From Ancylobacter vacuolatus (GTDB taxonomy: Bacteria > Pseudomonadota > Alphaproteobacteria > Rhizobiales > Xanthobacteraceae), in contig NZ_JAUSUH010000001.1 of NCBI RefSeq assembly GCF_030813595.1, forward strand, positions 248,001 through 312,000: 64,000 bases of DNA, in the 5' to 3' direction. The number at the start of each line of letters is the position of its first letter. Position 1 is the stretch's first letter. Shown one piece after another: positions 35,663 through 43,804 of the stretch. The position numbers and the translations under genes were made by a program. The notes beneath the pieces are model-generated. The model was given only the letters and a program-made list of their open reading frames with translations, was not told the origin of the DNA and searched no databases.

Positions 35663-36484
35663 TTGGTCGAACGGTCATCTACGCCTCGCCGGCGCGCAGA
35701 AGCGGACATCTCTGCCGCGGCTGCGGCGGAGGAGCGCGGCACGCGCCAGACACGCCCTTCGGGCTACAGGATCAGCGGCCTTCAGGGGCATGTGATCACC
35801 GAGCTCGGCCGCGCCATCGTGTCCGGCCGCTTTGCGCCGGGGGAGCTCTTGCCGCGTGAAACGGAGCTGATGGCCGAGTTCTCCGCCAGCCGCCCCTCAC
35901 TGCGCGAGGCCCTGAAGGTGCTGGCCGCCAAAGGTCTGATCGAGATGCGCCAGAAGGTCGGCACCAGTGTCCGCCCGCGCGACCTTTGGAACACGTTCGA
36001 CAGCGACGTGCTGGCCTGGCATTTGGGCGAAGAGGGCACCAAATCCACGCAACGCGACAGCATGCTGCGTGATCTCATTGAACTCCGGCAGGTTATCGAG
36101 CCCACCGCCGCACAGATGGCCGCCGGCCGGGCGACCATGGATGATTTGCGCCGCCTTCGTGTCGCCCTGCATGCGATGGAGGCGGCAACAGGAGATTTGG
36201 CAAGCTATGCGCGGGCTGATGTGCAGTTCCACATGGCCGTTTTCACCGCGAGTCATAACGTGCTGTTCGCCAGCTTTGCGCATCTCGTGGCCGATTTTCT
36301 GCGTATCAGCTTTTCGATCCAGCAAAAGGCCCTCAATGAGGCCGACAACCGCATCGAGGACGATGTCGCCCAGCACCGGCTGGTGTTCGAAGCCATTAAT
36401 AGCGGGGAAGGCGAGAGCGCCGCGCGGGCGATGCGCAATGTCATTCTCAACGGCAAGAATTCAATGCTCGCGACGCTGGACTAG
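35663..36484 (+). CDS. GntR family, FadR-type transcriptional regulator
   Basis: 273 aa from TTG 35663, with GGAG 8 nt upstream; the open frame reaches back to 35447, so the start is uncertain. The winged helix (from ISGLQGHVITELGRAIVSGRFAPGELLPRE through SRPSLREALKVLAAKGLIEMRQKVGTSVRP) is typical GntR. The C-terminal all-helical FCD ligand domain has the metal-site residues of the family (YARADVQFHMAVFTASHN, VAQHRLVFEAIN). FadR-type regulators of sugar-acid genes are usually repressors released by a pathway intermediate. It sits at the centre of the catabolic island, divergent from the first operon. Confidence 0.9.
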   Translation: MVERSSTPRRRAEADISAAAAAEERGTRQTRPSGYRISGLQGHVITELGRAIVSGRFAPGELLPRETELMAEFSASRPSLREALKVLAAKGLIEMRQKVGTSVRPRDLWNTFDSDVLAWHLGEEGTKSTQRDSMLRDLIELRQVIEPTAAQMAAGRATMDDLRRLRVALHAMEAATGDLASYARADVQFHMAVFTASHNVLFASFAHLVADFLRISFSIQQKALNEADNRIEDDVAQHRLVFEAINSGEGESAARAMRNVILNGKNSMLATLD

Positions 36485-36530
36485 CCGGCATCCTGTTGTC
36501 GCGCTTGGCGATCCATCACGGTGAACCCGC

Positions 36531-37532
36531 ATGTCGCACGTCGATCTTGCCTGGGCGCATGGTACTCTTCGGGCAATACCGACCGGGGCGATGATCGCCG
36601 ACCTGTCATTTCGTCTCGCCTCGGGTCACGTCTTCGCGCCATTCGCGCACCGCCATTGGTCGCCGGCGGATCCTGGTTGCGCCGGGCTTCCGCCCCATCT
36701 GCAACATCTCGGTGCGGAGTTTGCCTGCCTGCCTTTTGGAGTGGGAGGCCCGGTTCGGGACGTTGCGTCACCCTGGCAGGCACTTAATGTCGAACGTTGC
36801 AATGACCCGCCTCATGGGCTGGCGGCAAATGCCGCATGGACACTTGAACAGCAAACTGACACCCGGCTGTGCTTCACGCTGGATTATCCGTCCGACCATG
36901 CGATCCGGCGCCTGACCCGCATCCTGTCGGTGCAACCGGAGGCACCAGCGCTCGACCTCGTCCTGCGGATCGAGGCCCGCCGGACGGCCTGCATCTCGGT
37001 TGGCCTGCACCCGATCCTCTCGCTCAATGCGCCGCCGGAGAGCGTCAGGATCCGCGCGCGCTTTCGCCAAGGCTTCACCTACCCTGCGGCCGTACCGGGC
37101 GACGCGATGCTGGCGGCGATCGGACAAACCTTTGGTGAACTCTCTTCCGTGCCCGCGCGCGCAGGTGGGACGGTGGACCTCTCCCGGCTTCCGAAAGTGA
37201 TGCCGGTGGATGACGTGGTTCAGCTTTGCGCGCTCGATGGTCCGGTGGAGATCATTTTTGCCGAGCAGAAAGCGGCGCTGACATTGGATTGGGACCGCAG
37301 CCTGCTGCCCTCCTGCCAATTCTGGATCAGCGATCGTGCGCTCGGCCACGCGCCATGGGCGGGTCGCTATCGCGGGCTGGGCGTGGAGCCGATTGCCTCG
37401 GCGTTCGACTTCTCGGAGGCGGTGTCGCTGGCAAAAAACCCGATCCAGACCACCGGTACGGCAACGAGCCTCGCGATAACGCCGGATCGGGTCACCGACA
37501 TTGCCTATCGCATTGAAGCGCGAAGGGCCTGA
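36531..37532 (+). CDS. Aldose 1-epimerase (galactose mutarotase)-like protein
   Basis: 333 aa, 46 nt after the GntR gene. The beta-rich sequence fits the galactose mutarotase-like fold seen in aldose epimerases (HRHWSPADPGCAGLPPHLQHLGAEFACLPFG near the N-terminus, RLTRILSVQPEAPALDLVLRIEARR in the middle, YRGLGVEPIASAFDF near the end). I cannot place the catalytic His/Glu pair with certainty. In a sugar-oxidation island a mutarotase would supply the anomer used by the dehydrogenase; function is inferred from fold and context. Confidence 0.6.
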   Translation: MSHVDLAWAHGTLRAIPTGAMIADLSFRLASGHVFAPFAHRHWSPADPGCAGLPPHLQHLGAEFACLPFGVGGPVRDVASPWQALNVERCNDPPHGLAANAAWTLEQQTDTRLCFTLDYPSDHAIRRLTRILSVQPEAPALDLVLRIEARRTACISVGLHPILSLNAPPESVRIRARFRQGFTYPAAVPGDAMLAAIGQTFGELSSVPARAGGTVDLSRLPKVMPVDDVVQLCALDGPVEIIFAEQKAALTLDWDRSLLPSCQFWISDRALGHAPWAGRYRGLGVEPIASAFDFSEAVSLAKNPIQTTGTATSLAITPDRVTDIAYRIEARRA

Positions 37533-37541
37533 TCCGGCGCA

Positions 37542-38348
37542 TTAGAACGTCGCGGAAAGGCCACCATCGACCAGCAGGATCTGCCCCGTGACATAACGGG
37601 CATCGTCCGAGCACAGGAAGAAGGCCGGGCCGGCAATGTCGACAGGCTTGCCGGCCCGACGCAGCGGAATGCGGCCGTGCTTGACGTAAATGTCCCGGAA
37701 CCAGTCGGTCTCATGTTCATGGCCGGCGCCGCCAGGCAGCTGCGCCATCCGCGTGTCGATGAAGCCCGGTGCCAGCGCATTGACCAAAATGCCATCATCC
37801 GCGAGGTCGCACGCAAGCGCACGGGTGAAATTGACCAGAGCGCCCTTCGCTGTGGCATAGGCGAGGGAATCTCGGGTGCCGCGAAGGCCTTGAATGGAAA
37901 CGATGTTGAGGATGCGCCGCCCCGCTCCCGCCTTGCGGATAAGCGGCAGCATCGCCAGCGTCACGCGGATCGCGCCATCCTGGTTGATGTCGAGGACAAC
38001 TCGGTAGTGATTGAAGGTCATCCCATCGATGCCGGCACTATCCAGGATCGCCGCGTTGTTGACGAGGATTTCACAGCGCCCGTGACGTTGATCGACGGCC
38101 CGGTAAAGCGCCGCGACAGAGGCAGGATCGGCGATGTCGACCCTCACGGCCATGGCGCGCTCTCCTAATGCCGCCGCAACCTCTTCTGCGCCCGCCTCGT
38201 CTATGTCGGCGACCACTACGCTGGCACCCTCGGCGGCGAGCCGCTCGGCAATGCTACGGCCGATACCCTGCGCCCCTCCGGTGACGACGGCAACACGCCC
38301 CTCGACGCGGCAAATGGCGGGCGTGGCGGCGGCGCTGGTGGTGCTCAT
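37542..38348 (-). CDS. SDR-family dehydrogenase (candidate sugar dehydrogenase)
   Basis: 268 aa classical SDR: TGGAQGIGRS, ADID after beta-2 (suggesting NAD rather than NADP), NNAA, IVSIQG serine, YATAK tyrosine-lysine pair, and the C-terminal YVTGQILLVDGGLSATF. ATG 38348 is preferred; the frame extends 22 codons upstream. The gene converges on the mutarotase-like gene (9 nt apart) and is divergent from the second ABC operon across a regulatory gap. A role as sugar 1-dehydrogenase feeding the lactonase is plausible but unproven. Confidence 0.85.
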   Translation of the reverse strand: MSTTSAAATPAICRVEGRVAVVTGGAQGIGRSIAERLAAEGASVVVADIDEAGAEEVAAALGERAMAVRVDIADPASVAALYRAVDQRHGRCEILVNNAAILDSAGIDGMTFNHYRVVLDINQDGAIRVTLAMLPLIRKAGAGRRILNIVSIQGLRGTRDSLAYATAKGALVNFTRALACDLADDGILVNALAPGFIDTRMAQLPGGAGHEHETDWFRDIYVKHGRIPLRRAGKPVDIAGPAFFLCSDDARYVTGQILLVDGGLSATF

Positions 38349-38439
38349 GATGGATTCCCGATGGTGGCGTCGTGATAGGGCGACGGCAAGCGCGCGCGGC
38401 CGGGACAGGCGCAAGAGAGCTGCGATTCAGTCGGCTACG

Positions 38440-38458
38440 ATAAAATATGATATTTTAT
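38440..38458. promoter_or_regulatory. AT-rich palindromic candidate operator, site 2
   Basis: ATAAAATAT-G-ATATTTTAT is a perfect palindrome with 9 bp arms in an otherwise GC-rich chromosome, 92 bp upstream of the SDR start and 170 bp upstream of the binding-protein start. It shares the core AAAATATGA with sites 1 and 3. Confidence 0.55.
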
Positions 38459-38564
38459 GCAGTCAACCAAGCCCCGATCGGCGACGCGCGAAAATCCCTT
38501 TAAACACGACGCGGAGCAGCGCCTGGAATGTCCGGAAAGCATGAGCTCCTGATTGACCGAAAAA

Positions 38565-38581
38565 ATAAAATATGATTTTTT
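38565..38581. promoter_or_regulatory. AT-rich candidate operator, site 3 (ATAAAATATGATTTTTT)
   Basis: Left arm and centre are identical to site 2 (ATAAAATATGAT) with a degenerate right arm, 47 bp upstream of the binding-protein start at 38628. Together the two sites could bind one regulator cooperatively across the divergent promoters. Confidence 0.5.
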
Positions 38582-38627
38582 GATCGCAACAAGAAGCGGC
38601 CTAATCGGCACCAGCGGAGAACGGACA

Positions 38628-39647
38628 ATGATTTGGACGTCAAAGGCAGTCGCAGCATCGCTCACCGTATTCGCACTTCTCGCATCGGGCGCGGCATATG
38701 CCGGGCCCAAGGGCGAGGTGCGCCTCCTCGCTTATGAAGGTTATGCCGACCCTGCCTGGACGGAAGAGTTCGAAAAGGAAACCGGCATCACCGTGAAGGT
38801 GACGTATGTCGGCGGTGTCGACGAGCAGATCGCCAAGATGAAGGCATCGAATGGCAAGGATTATGACGTCGTCACCGTCGACACCGCCAGCCTCAAGGCC
38901 TTCGCTGACCAGAAGCTGATCGCGCCCATCGACAAGCAGAAGCTGACCAGCGCCAAGAACCTGCTGCCCGCTTTCCGCTCGATGGACAACGCCACGTTCG
39001 ACGGCGCGACCTATGGGGTGCCGTGGGCCTGGGGCTCGCTCGGTTTGGTCTATGACAAGAAGACCTTCCCGACGCCGCCCGACAGCTGGGAGGTTCTGTG
39101 GGACCCCGCCTATAAGGGCAAAGTCATCTCGCTGGACGATGCCAATAATGACATAAATTTCGGCGCTATCGTCCTGGGCATCAAGGACCCCTTCAATCTC
39201 ACGGACCAGCAGATGGCCGAGGTGAAGGCCAAGCTGATCGCGCTGAAGAAGAACCTTCTGACCTACTTCGCCGGCTTTGACGAAGGCACCACGATCTGGA
39301 GCGAAAACAACGTCGTGCTGATGTTCTCGATGGGCGAGCTCGCGGCGATCAACCTGCAGAAGAAGGGCTTTGACGTCGGCTATGTCATTCCCAAGGAAGG
39401 CGCCGTCGGCTGGCTCGACAATCTGACGGTCAGCGCCGGCACCTCCAACACCGATGCCGCCTATGCCTGGATGAATTTCGCGCTGCAGAAGAAGATCGGC
39501 GCCGATATGGCCAAGAAGTATGGCTACGGTGCCACCACGGACGCACCGCAGGGCATGGACTATGCGGACCGCCTCATCTGGGCGCAAAATCCGGAAAACT
39601 ACACCCGCCGTCAGGCGGTCTGGAACGAGGTCAAGGCCTCGGAATAA
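38628..39647 (+). CDS. ABC transporter substrate-binding protein, PotD/PotF-like (spermidine/putrescine class)
   Basis: 339 aa with a signal peptide (MIWTSKAVAASLTVFALLASGAAYA). The mature lobes carry EVRLLAYEGYADPAWTEEFEKETGITVKVTYVGG, YDVVTVDTASLKAFADQKLIAPID and GVPWAWGSLGLVYDKKTFP, the PotD-class pattern. Members transport polyamines, but the class also includes importers of other small cations and acids, so the island context matters more than the label. Start ATG 38628 follows GGAGAACGG. First gene of a plus-strand operon with ATPase, two permeases, dehydratase and lactonase. Confidence 0.9.
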   Translation: MIWTSKAVAASLTVFALLASGAAYAGPKGEVRLLAYEGYADPAWTEEFEKETGITVKVTYVGGVDEQIAKMKASNGKDYDVVTVDTASLKAFADQKLIAPIDKQKLTSAKNLLPAFRSMDNATFDGATYGVPWAWGSLGLVYDKKTFPTPPDSWEVLWDPAYKGKVISLDDANNDINFGAIVLGIKDPFNLTDQQMAEVKAKLIALKKNLLTYFAGFDEGTTIWSENNVVLMFSMGELAAINLQKKGFDVGYVIPKEGAVGWLDNLTVSAGTSNTDAAYAWMNFALQKKIGADMAKKYGYGATTDAPQGMDYADRLIWAQNPENYTRRQAVWNEVKASE

Positions 39648-39707
39648 TCGGTCACCGCCTCGGTGCGATCCCCCGGTTTGAGGCGGCCACCGGGCGCTCC
39701 ACTCGAT

Positions 39708-40850
39708 ATGGCGGCGACAAACGGGCCGCCACCTTTTCAATCAATGTGTGAGACGACGCGCGTGCAGCCATTGCTCCATCTCGAAAACATTTCGAAGCGC
39801 TATGGCAGCGTGCGCGTTCTCGACGGCATCGACATTGCCGTGGCCGACAACGAGTTTCTGACCATTCTTGGCCCGTCAGGCTCCGGCAAGACCACCATAC
39901 TGCGCATCATTGGCGGCTTCGAGAGCATTGATGGCGGTCGATTGATGTTCGATGGCCGTGATCTGGCTGCGGTGCCGATCAACCGCCGCCCGTTCAACAC
40001 TGTGTTCCAGGACTACGCCCTGTTTCACCACATGAGCGTGGCGGAAAACATCGGCTACGGCCTCAAGGTGCGCGGGCGGCCTAAGGCCGAGATCGCGACC
40101 CGGGTTGCGGATGTGCTGGAGACCGTGGGTCTCGGCGCTTTCGGGGCGCGTTACCCCGCCCAGCTCTCCGGTGGACAGCGCCAGCGCGTCGCGCTGGCCC
40201 GCGCCATCATCTGCGAGCCGCGCATGATCCTGCTCGACGAGCCGCTCTCCGCGCTCGACGTGGATCTGAGGGCCCAGATGCAGCGCTTCCTGAAATCGCT
40301 GCAACGGCGACTGGGCATCGCCTTCGTGTTCATCACCCATGATCAGGAAGAGGCGATTGCACTGTCCGACCGCATCGTCGTGGTCAATCACGGCCGCATT
40401 GAGCAGGAAGGCGCGCCGGAGCAGCTCTATCGCCGGCCCCGCACGCCGTTCATTGCCGCGTTCCTGGGTGAGAACAACCTGCTTTCCGGCGTCCTCGCCG
40501 CCGTCGACGGGCAGCTCGGCCAGGTCGACACAGCGGCCGGACGGCTGGTCGCCACGGCGGATGGCCCGTTGCCTGCCCTGGGCCAGGCCGTGCAGGTCGC
40601 GGTGCGTCCGGAACATATCACCCTCTCCCCCGCGAGTGCCGCGACACGGGACGCGCTCACGGCCGAGGTCGCCGATATTCGCTTCCTGGGGGCCAACATA
40701 TTGATCGAGCTGACGCATCCCGCGTTGCCCGACACGGTGCTGAAGGTCCGCCGGCTGGCCGATGGATCCGCCGCCGATTTCCGCACCGGCCAGAAGCTCA
40801 ACCTGAGCTGGGCGGTGCACGACGCGGCTCTTTTGGTTCCGGGCGGATGA
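39708..40850 (+). CDS. ABC transporter ATP-binding protein, PotA-like
   Basis: 380 aa from ATG 39708; ATG 39744 is an alternative and neither has a strong ribosome site. Nucleotide-binding domain with Walker A GPSGSGKTT, Q-loop FQDYALF, signature LSGGQRQRVALARAI, Walker B ILLDEPLSALD and H-loop THDQEEA. The C-terminal TOBE-like regulatory domain (VQVAVRPEHITLSP, VADIRFLGANILIEL) is typical of PotA/MalK types. It drives the permeases encoded next to it, and might also serve the ATPase-less importer at 33.7-35.3 kb, although families differ. Confidence 0.92.
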   Translation: MAATNGPPPFQSMCETTRVQPLLHLENISKRYGSVRVLDGIDIAVADNEFLTILGPSGSGKTTILRIIGGFESIDGGRLMFDGRDLAAVPINRRPFNTVFQDYALFHHMSVAENIGYGLKVRGRPKAEIATRVADVLETVGLGAFGARYPAQLSGGQRQRVALARAIICEPRMILLDEPLSALDVDLRAQMQRFLKSLQRRLGIAFVFITHDQEEAIALSDRIVVVNHGRIEQEGAPEQLYRRPRTPFIAAFLGENNLLSGVLAAVDGQLGQVDTAAGRLVATADGPLPALGQAVQVAVRPEHITLSPASAATRDALTAEVADIRFLGANILIELTHPALPDTVLKVRRLADGSAADFRTGQKLNLSWAVHDAALLVPGG

Positions 40851-40860
40851 GGAGGAACGG

Positions 40861-41745
40861 ATGAGCGCTGCCCCGACCCGATCCGACACATCCTCATGCC
40901 GGCGCGCGAGAGCGCTCGTCGCGCTCCGGCACGCGCTCAATCTGGGCCTGCCGATACTGTTTGTGTTGATCCCGATCCTGTCCTTCGTCTTGGTCAGTTT
41001 CTGGACCCTTCAGGATGGCCAGATCGTCCGCACATTCACCCTTGCCAACTACCGCAGCTTCTTCACCGAAGGCAGCTATCTGCCCGTCTATCTGAGCACG
41101 GTGTGGCTTTCGTTGCAGGTCACATTCGTCAACGTGACCCTGGCGACCGCCATTGCCCTCTTCATCTTCCGGCGCACGCCAAGGGTCCGCTTCTTCATCT
41201 TGATGAGCTTCATGCTGCCGCTCTTCATGAGCTACATCATCAAGGTGTATGCGATCCGTACCATTCTCGGTCAGCGCGGCCTGCTGAATGAAGGGCTGAT
41301 GGCACTTGGACTGATCGACCAGCCGATCGAGGTGCTGCTGTTCTCACGCACCGCCATCTTCGTCGCCCTCGCCGTGATCTACCTGCCCTATGCGATCCTG
41401 CCGATCTATCTGGCACTCGACCGTATCCCGGCCAATTATCTCGCGGCCTCCGCCGATCTTGGGGCAAGCGCGTTGCAGGGTCTGCGCCACATCGTTTTGC
41501 CGCTGGGCCGGCCCGGCATTGCGGCAGGGGCGGTGTTCACCTTCATCCTCACCTTCGGCGATTTCGTCACGCCGCAAATGGTGGGTGGGACGCAGGGCTT
41601 CACCTTCGGGCGCATCGTGTTCAGCCAGTTCGGGCTTGCGCTCAATTGGCCGTTAGGGTCGGCGCTCGCCGTCATCCTGCTCGCGACCACGCTGCTGGCC
41701 GTGGCGCTCGCCGGCCTGACCCTGCGGCGGGAGCATGTGCGATGA
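40861..41745 (+). CDS. ABC transporter permease, PotB-like
   Basis: 294 aa with about six membrane helices. The cytoplasmic EAA loop YLAASADLGASALQGLRHIVLPLGRPGIAAG couples to the ATPase, followed by GDFVTPQMVGG, a PotB hallmark. ATG 40861 follows GAGGAGGAA. Its stop overlaps the next permease start by ATGA, so the two subunits are coupled. Confidence 0.93.
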   Translation: MSAAPTRSDTSSCRRARALVALRHALNLGLPILFVLIPILSFVLVSFWTLQDGQIVRTFTLANYRSFFTEGSYLPVYLSTVWLSLQVTFVNVTLATAIALFIFRRTPRVRFFILMSFMLPLFMSYIIKVYAIRTILGQRGLLNEGLMALGLIDQPIEVLLFSRTAIFVALAVIYLPYAILPIYLALDRIPANYLAASADLGASALQGLRHIVLPLGRPGIAAGAVFTFILTFGDFVTPQMVGGTQGFTFGRIVFSQFGLALNWPLGSALAVILLATTLLAVALAGLTLRREHVR

Positions 41746-42545
41746 AGCAGAAGGCGCCGTTCATCGACAGCCTGCTTGGTTTCACGGCGGTGGTCGGCCT
41801 CGTCGCGCTGTATGCGCCGCTGATCGCGGTGGTGGTGCTGTCGTTCTTCCAGATCACTCGCCTGCGGGGAGTGATCGGCTTCGCTCCCTTCTCGCTGGAG
41901 CCCTATGCCGCACTGGTCGCCAACCACGAGATCCTCTCGGCACTGGCGACCTCGCTGACGGTGGCGACCATTGCCAGCCTTGCCTCGCTGGTGCTCGCCT
42001 TGATGTTCGCCTTCTACTTTGTCACGGCGCGGCGGGGTTTCGGCCTGCTGATGCAGGTGATGGTGTTCCTGCCCTTCCTGCTGCCGCCGATCATCACCGG
42101 CCTGGCGCTGCTGATCGCCTTTCGCGAGATCGACTTTTCACGTGGCCTTGCCACCGTCATCATCGGCCATGTCGTGTTCATCGTGCCGGTGGTCTATCGA
42201 ACCGTGCTGGTACGCCTGCAATTGCTCGGGAGAAGCCTGACCGAGGCCTCGCTCGACCTGGGTGCTTCGCAAACGCAGACGCTAGTCCACGTCATCCTGC
42301 CACAAATGCGTCCGGCGCTGATTTCCGGGCTGCTGCTGGCCTTTGCCATCTCCTTCGATGAGACGCTGATCACGCTGTTCGTCGCCGGCTCCGAGACGAC
42401 GCTGCCGATCCGGCTGTGGGCGATGATGCGGGTCGGTTTCGTACCGGAAATCAACGCCCTGGCAACCCTCATCCTGCTGTTCACCGCCGCGATCACCGTC
42501 GCCATCGGGCTGATGCAGCGCAGCCAGGGGGAGCGCGCGTCCTGA
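41742..42545 (+). CDS. ABC transporter permease, PotC-like
   Basis: 267 aa with about six membrane helices and an EAA loop (LTEASLDLGASQTQTLVHVILPQMRPALISGLLLAFAISFDETLITLFVAG). The SFDE motif after the loop is a PotC hallmark. It overlaps the PotB-like gene by 4 nt and completes the four-component importer. The dehydratase gene follows after 67 nt. Confidence 0.93.
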   Translation: MKQKAPFIDSLLGFTAVVGLVALYAPLIAVVVLSFFQITRLRGVIGFAPFSLEPYAALVANHEILSALATSLTVATIASLASLVLALMFAFYFVTARRGFGLLMQVMVFLPFLLPPIITGLALLIAFREIDFSRGLATVIIGHVVFIVPVVYRTVLVRLQLLGRSLTEASLDLGASQTQTLVHVILPQMRPALISGLLLAFAISFDETLITLFVAGSETTLPIRLWAMMRVGFVPEINALATLILLFTAAITVAIGLMQRSQGERAS

Positions 42546-42612
42546 ACGCCACTACCCGTCGCGCGCGCCGACAGCATCGAACACACACCTCCTCCGGAGA
42601 AGAAGCCTTCCC

Positions 42613-43788
42613 ATGAAAATCGAGACCGTCGACTTCTTTTATCTTGCGATGCCGGAGATCACGACCGCCGCTGACGGCAGCCAGGATGCGCTCGTCGTGC
42701 GTGTTACGGCCGGCGGCTTCATCGGCTGGGGCGAGTGTGAAGCCGCGCCGCTGCCGTCGATCGCGGCCTTCATCTGCCCGATGTCGCACGGCGCCTGCCA
42801 GCCGGTGCAGAATGCCGTGCTCGGCCAGCCACTCGATGGACCGGCGGACATCGCCCGTATCGCCGCGCAGGTGGAATACGACTGCATGGACCTGCTCCAG
42901 GCGGCCCATACCTGGTCCGGGATCGAAATGGCACTGTGGGACCTGCTCGGCAAGGTGCGAAGCGAGCCCATATGGAAGCTGCTCGGCTATGGCCGCTCGT
43001 TCCGCAAGACGCCCTATGCCTCACAGCTGTTCGGCGATACGCCGCAAGAAACGCTGGAGCGTGGCCGTCGCTCGCGCAGCGACGGATTCCGCGCGGTCAA
43101 GTTTGGCTGGGGTCCGATCGGCCGGGGCGCGGTCGACGCCGATGCCGACCATTTCGTCGCCGCCCGCGAAGGGCTGGGGTCTGATGGCATCCTGTTGGTC
43201 GATGTGGGGCAGGTCTTCGGCGAGGACGTGGAGCGCGCCGCACGCCGTATTCCCGCGCTGGAGGCGGCAAGAGCAACCTGGCTCGAAGAGCCCTTCGCCG
43301 CCAGCGCCTATGGCGAATATGCCGCCCTTGCCGCGCGCACCAGTGTGAAAATGGCCGGCGGGGAGGGGGCTCATAACTTCCATATGGCGCGCAACCTCAT
43401 CGATTACGGCAATATCGGCTTCGTGCAGATCGATTGCGGGCGGATCGGCGGCATCGGCCCGGCCAAGCGGGTGGCGGACCATGCCGCTGCCAAGGGGGTC
43501 ACCTATGTGAACCACACCTTCACCTCCAATCTCGCCTTGAGCGCGTCGCTGCAACCTTTCGCCGGCGTGGAAGATTCGGCGCTCTGCGAATTCCCGGTGG
43601 CGCTGAAGTCGCTCGCTGTCGATCTGACCACCAATCACATCCAGCGCGACGCCGATGGCGAGATCGCCGCGCCCGATGCGCCGGGCCTTGGCATCGACAT
43701 CGACCTCACGGCGCTGGAGACATACCGGGTGGAGGTGGAGATCGCGATTCAGGGGAAGATCGTGTTCCGCTCGCCGGTAGCAGCGTGA
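42613..43788 (+). CDS. Enolase-superfamily (mandelate racemase/MLE) sugar-acid dehydratase 2
   Basis: 391 aa. Same family as the 32.5-33.7 kb enzyme: catalytic KFGWGPIGRG, metal ligands Asp (LLVDVGQVFG), Glu (WLEEPF) and Glu (MAGGEG), and His in YVNHTFTS. The shared KxGWGPxGR signature suggests related substrates, but overall similarity is modest, so two different acids or epimers are likely. Start ATG 42613 lies in a CCGGAGAAGAAG context. Operon partner of the PotABCD-like importer and the downstream lactonase. Confidence 0.88.
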   Translation: MKIETVDFFYLAMPEITTAADGSQDALVVRVTAGGFIGWGECEAAPLPSIAAFICPMSHGACQPVQNAVLGQPLDGPADIARIAAQVEYDCMDLLQAAHTWSGIEMALWDLLGKVRSEPIWKLLGYGRSFRKTPYASQLFGDTPQETLERGRRSRSDGFRAVKFGWGPIGRGAVDADADHFVAAREGLGSDGILLVDVGQVFGEDVERAARRIPALEAARATWLEEPFAASAYGEYAALAARTSVKMAGGEGAHNFHMARNLIDYGNIGFVQIDCGRIGGIGPAKRVADHAAAKGVTYVNHTFTSNLALSASLQPFAGVEDSALCEFPVALKSLAVDLTTNHIQRDADGEIAAPDAPGLGIDIDLTALETYRVEVEIAIQGKIVFRSPVAA

Positions 43789-43804
43789 CAATTGGGAGGC
43801 TGGC

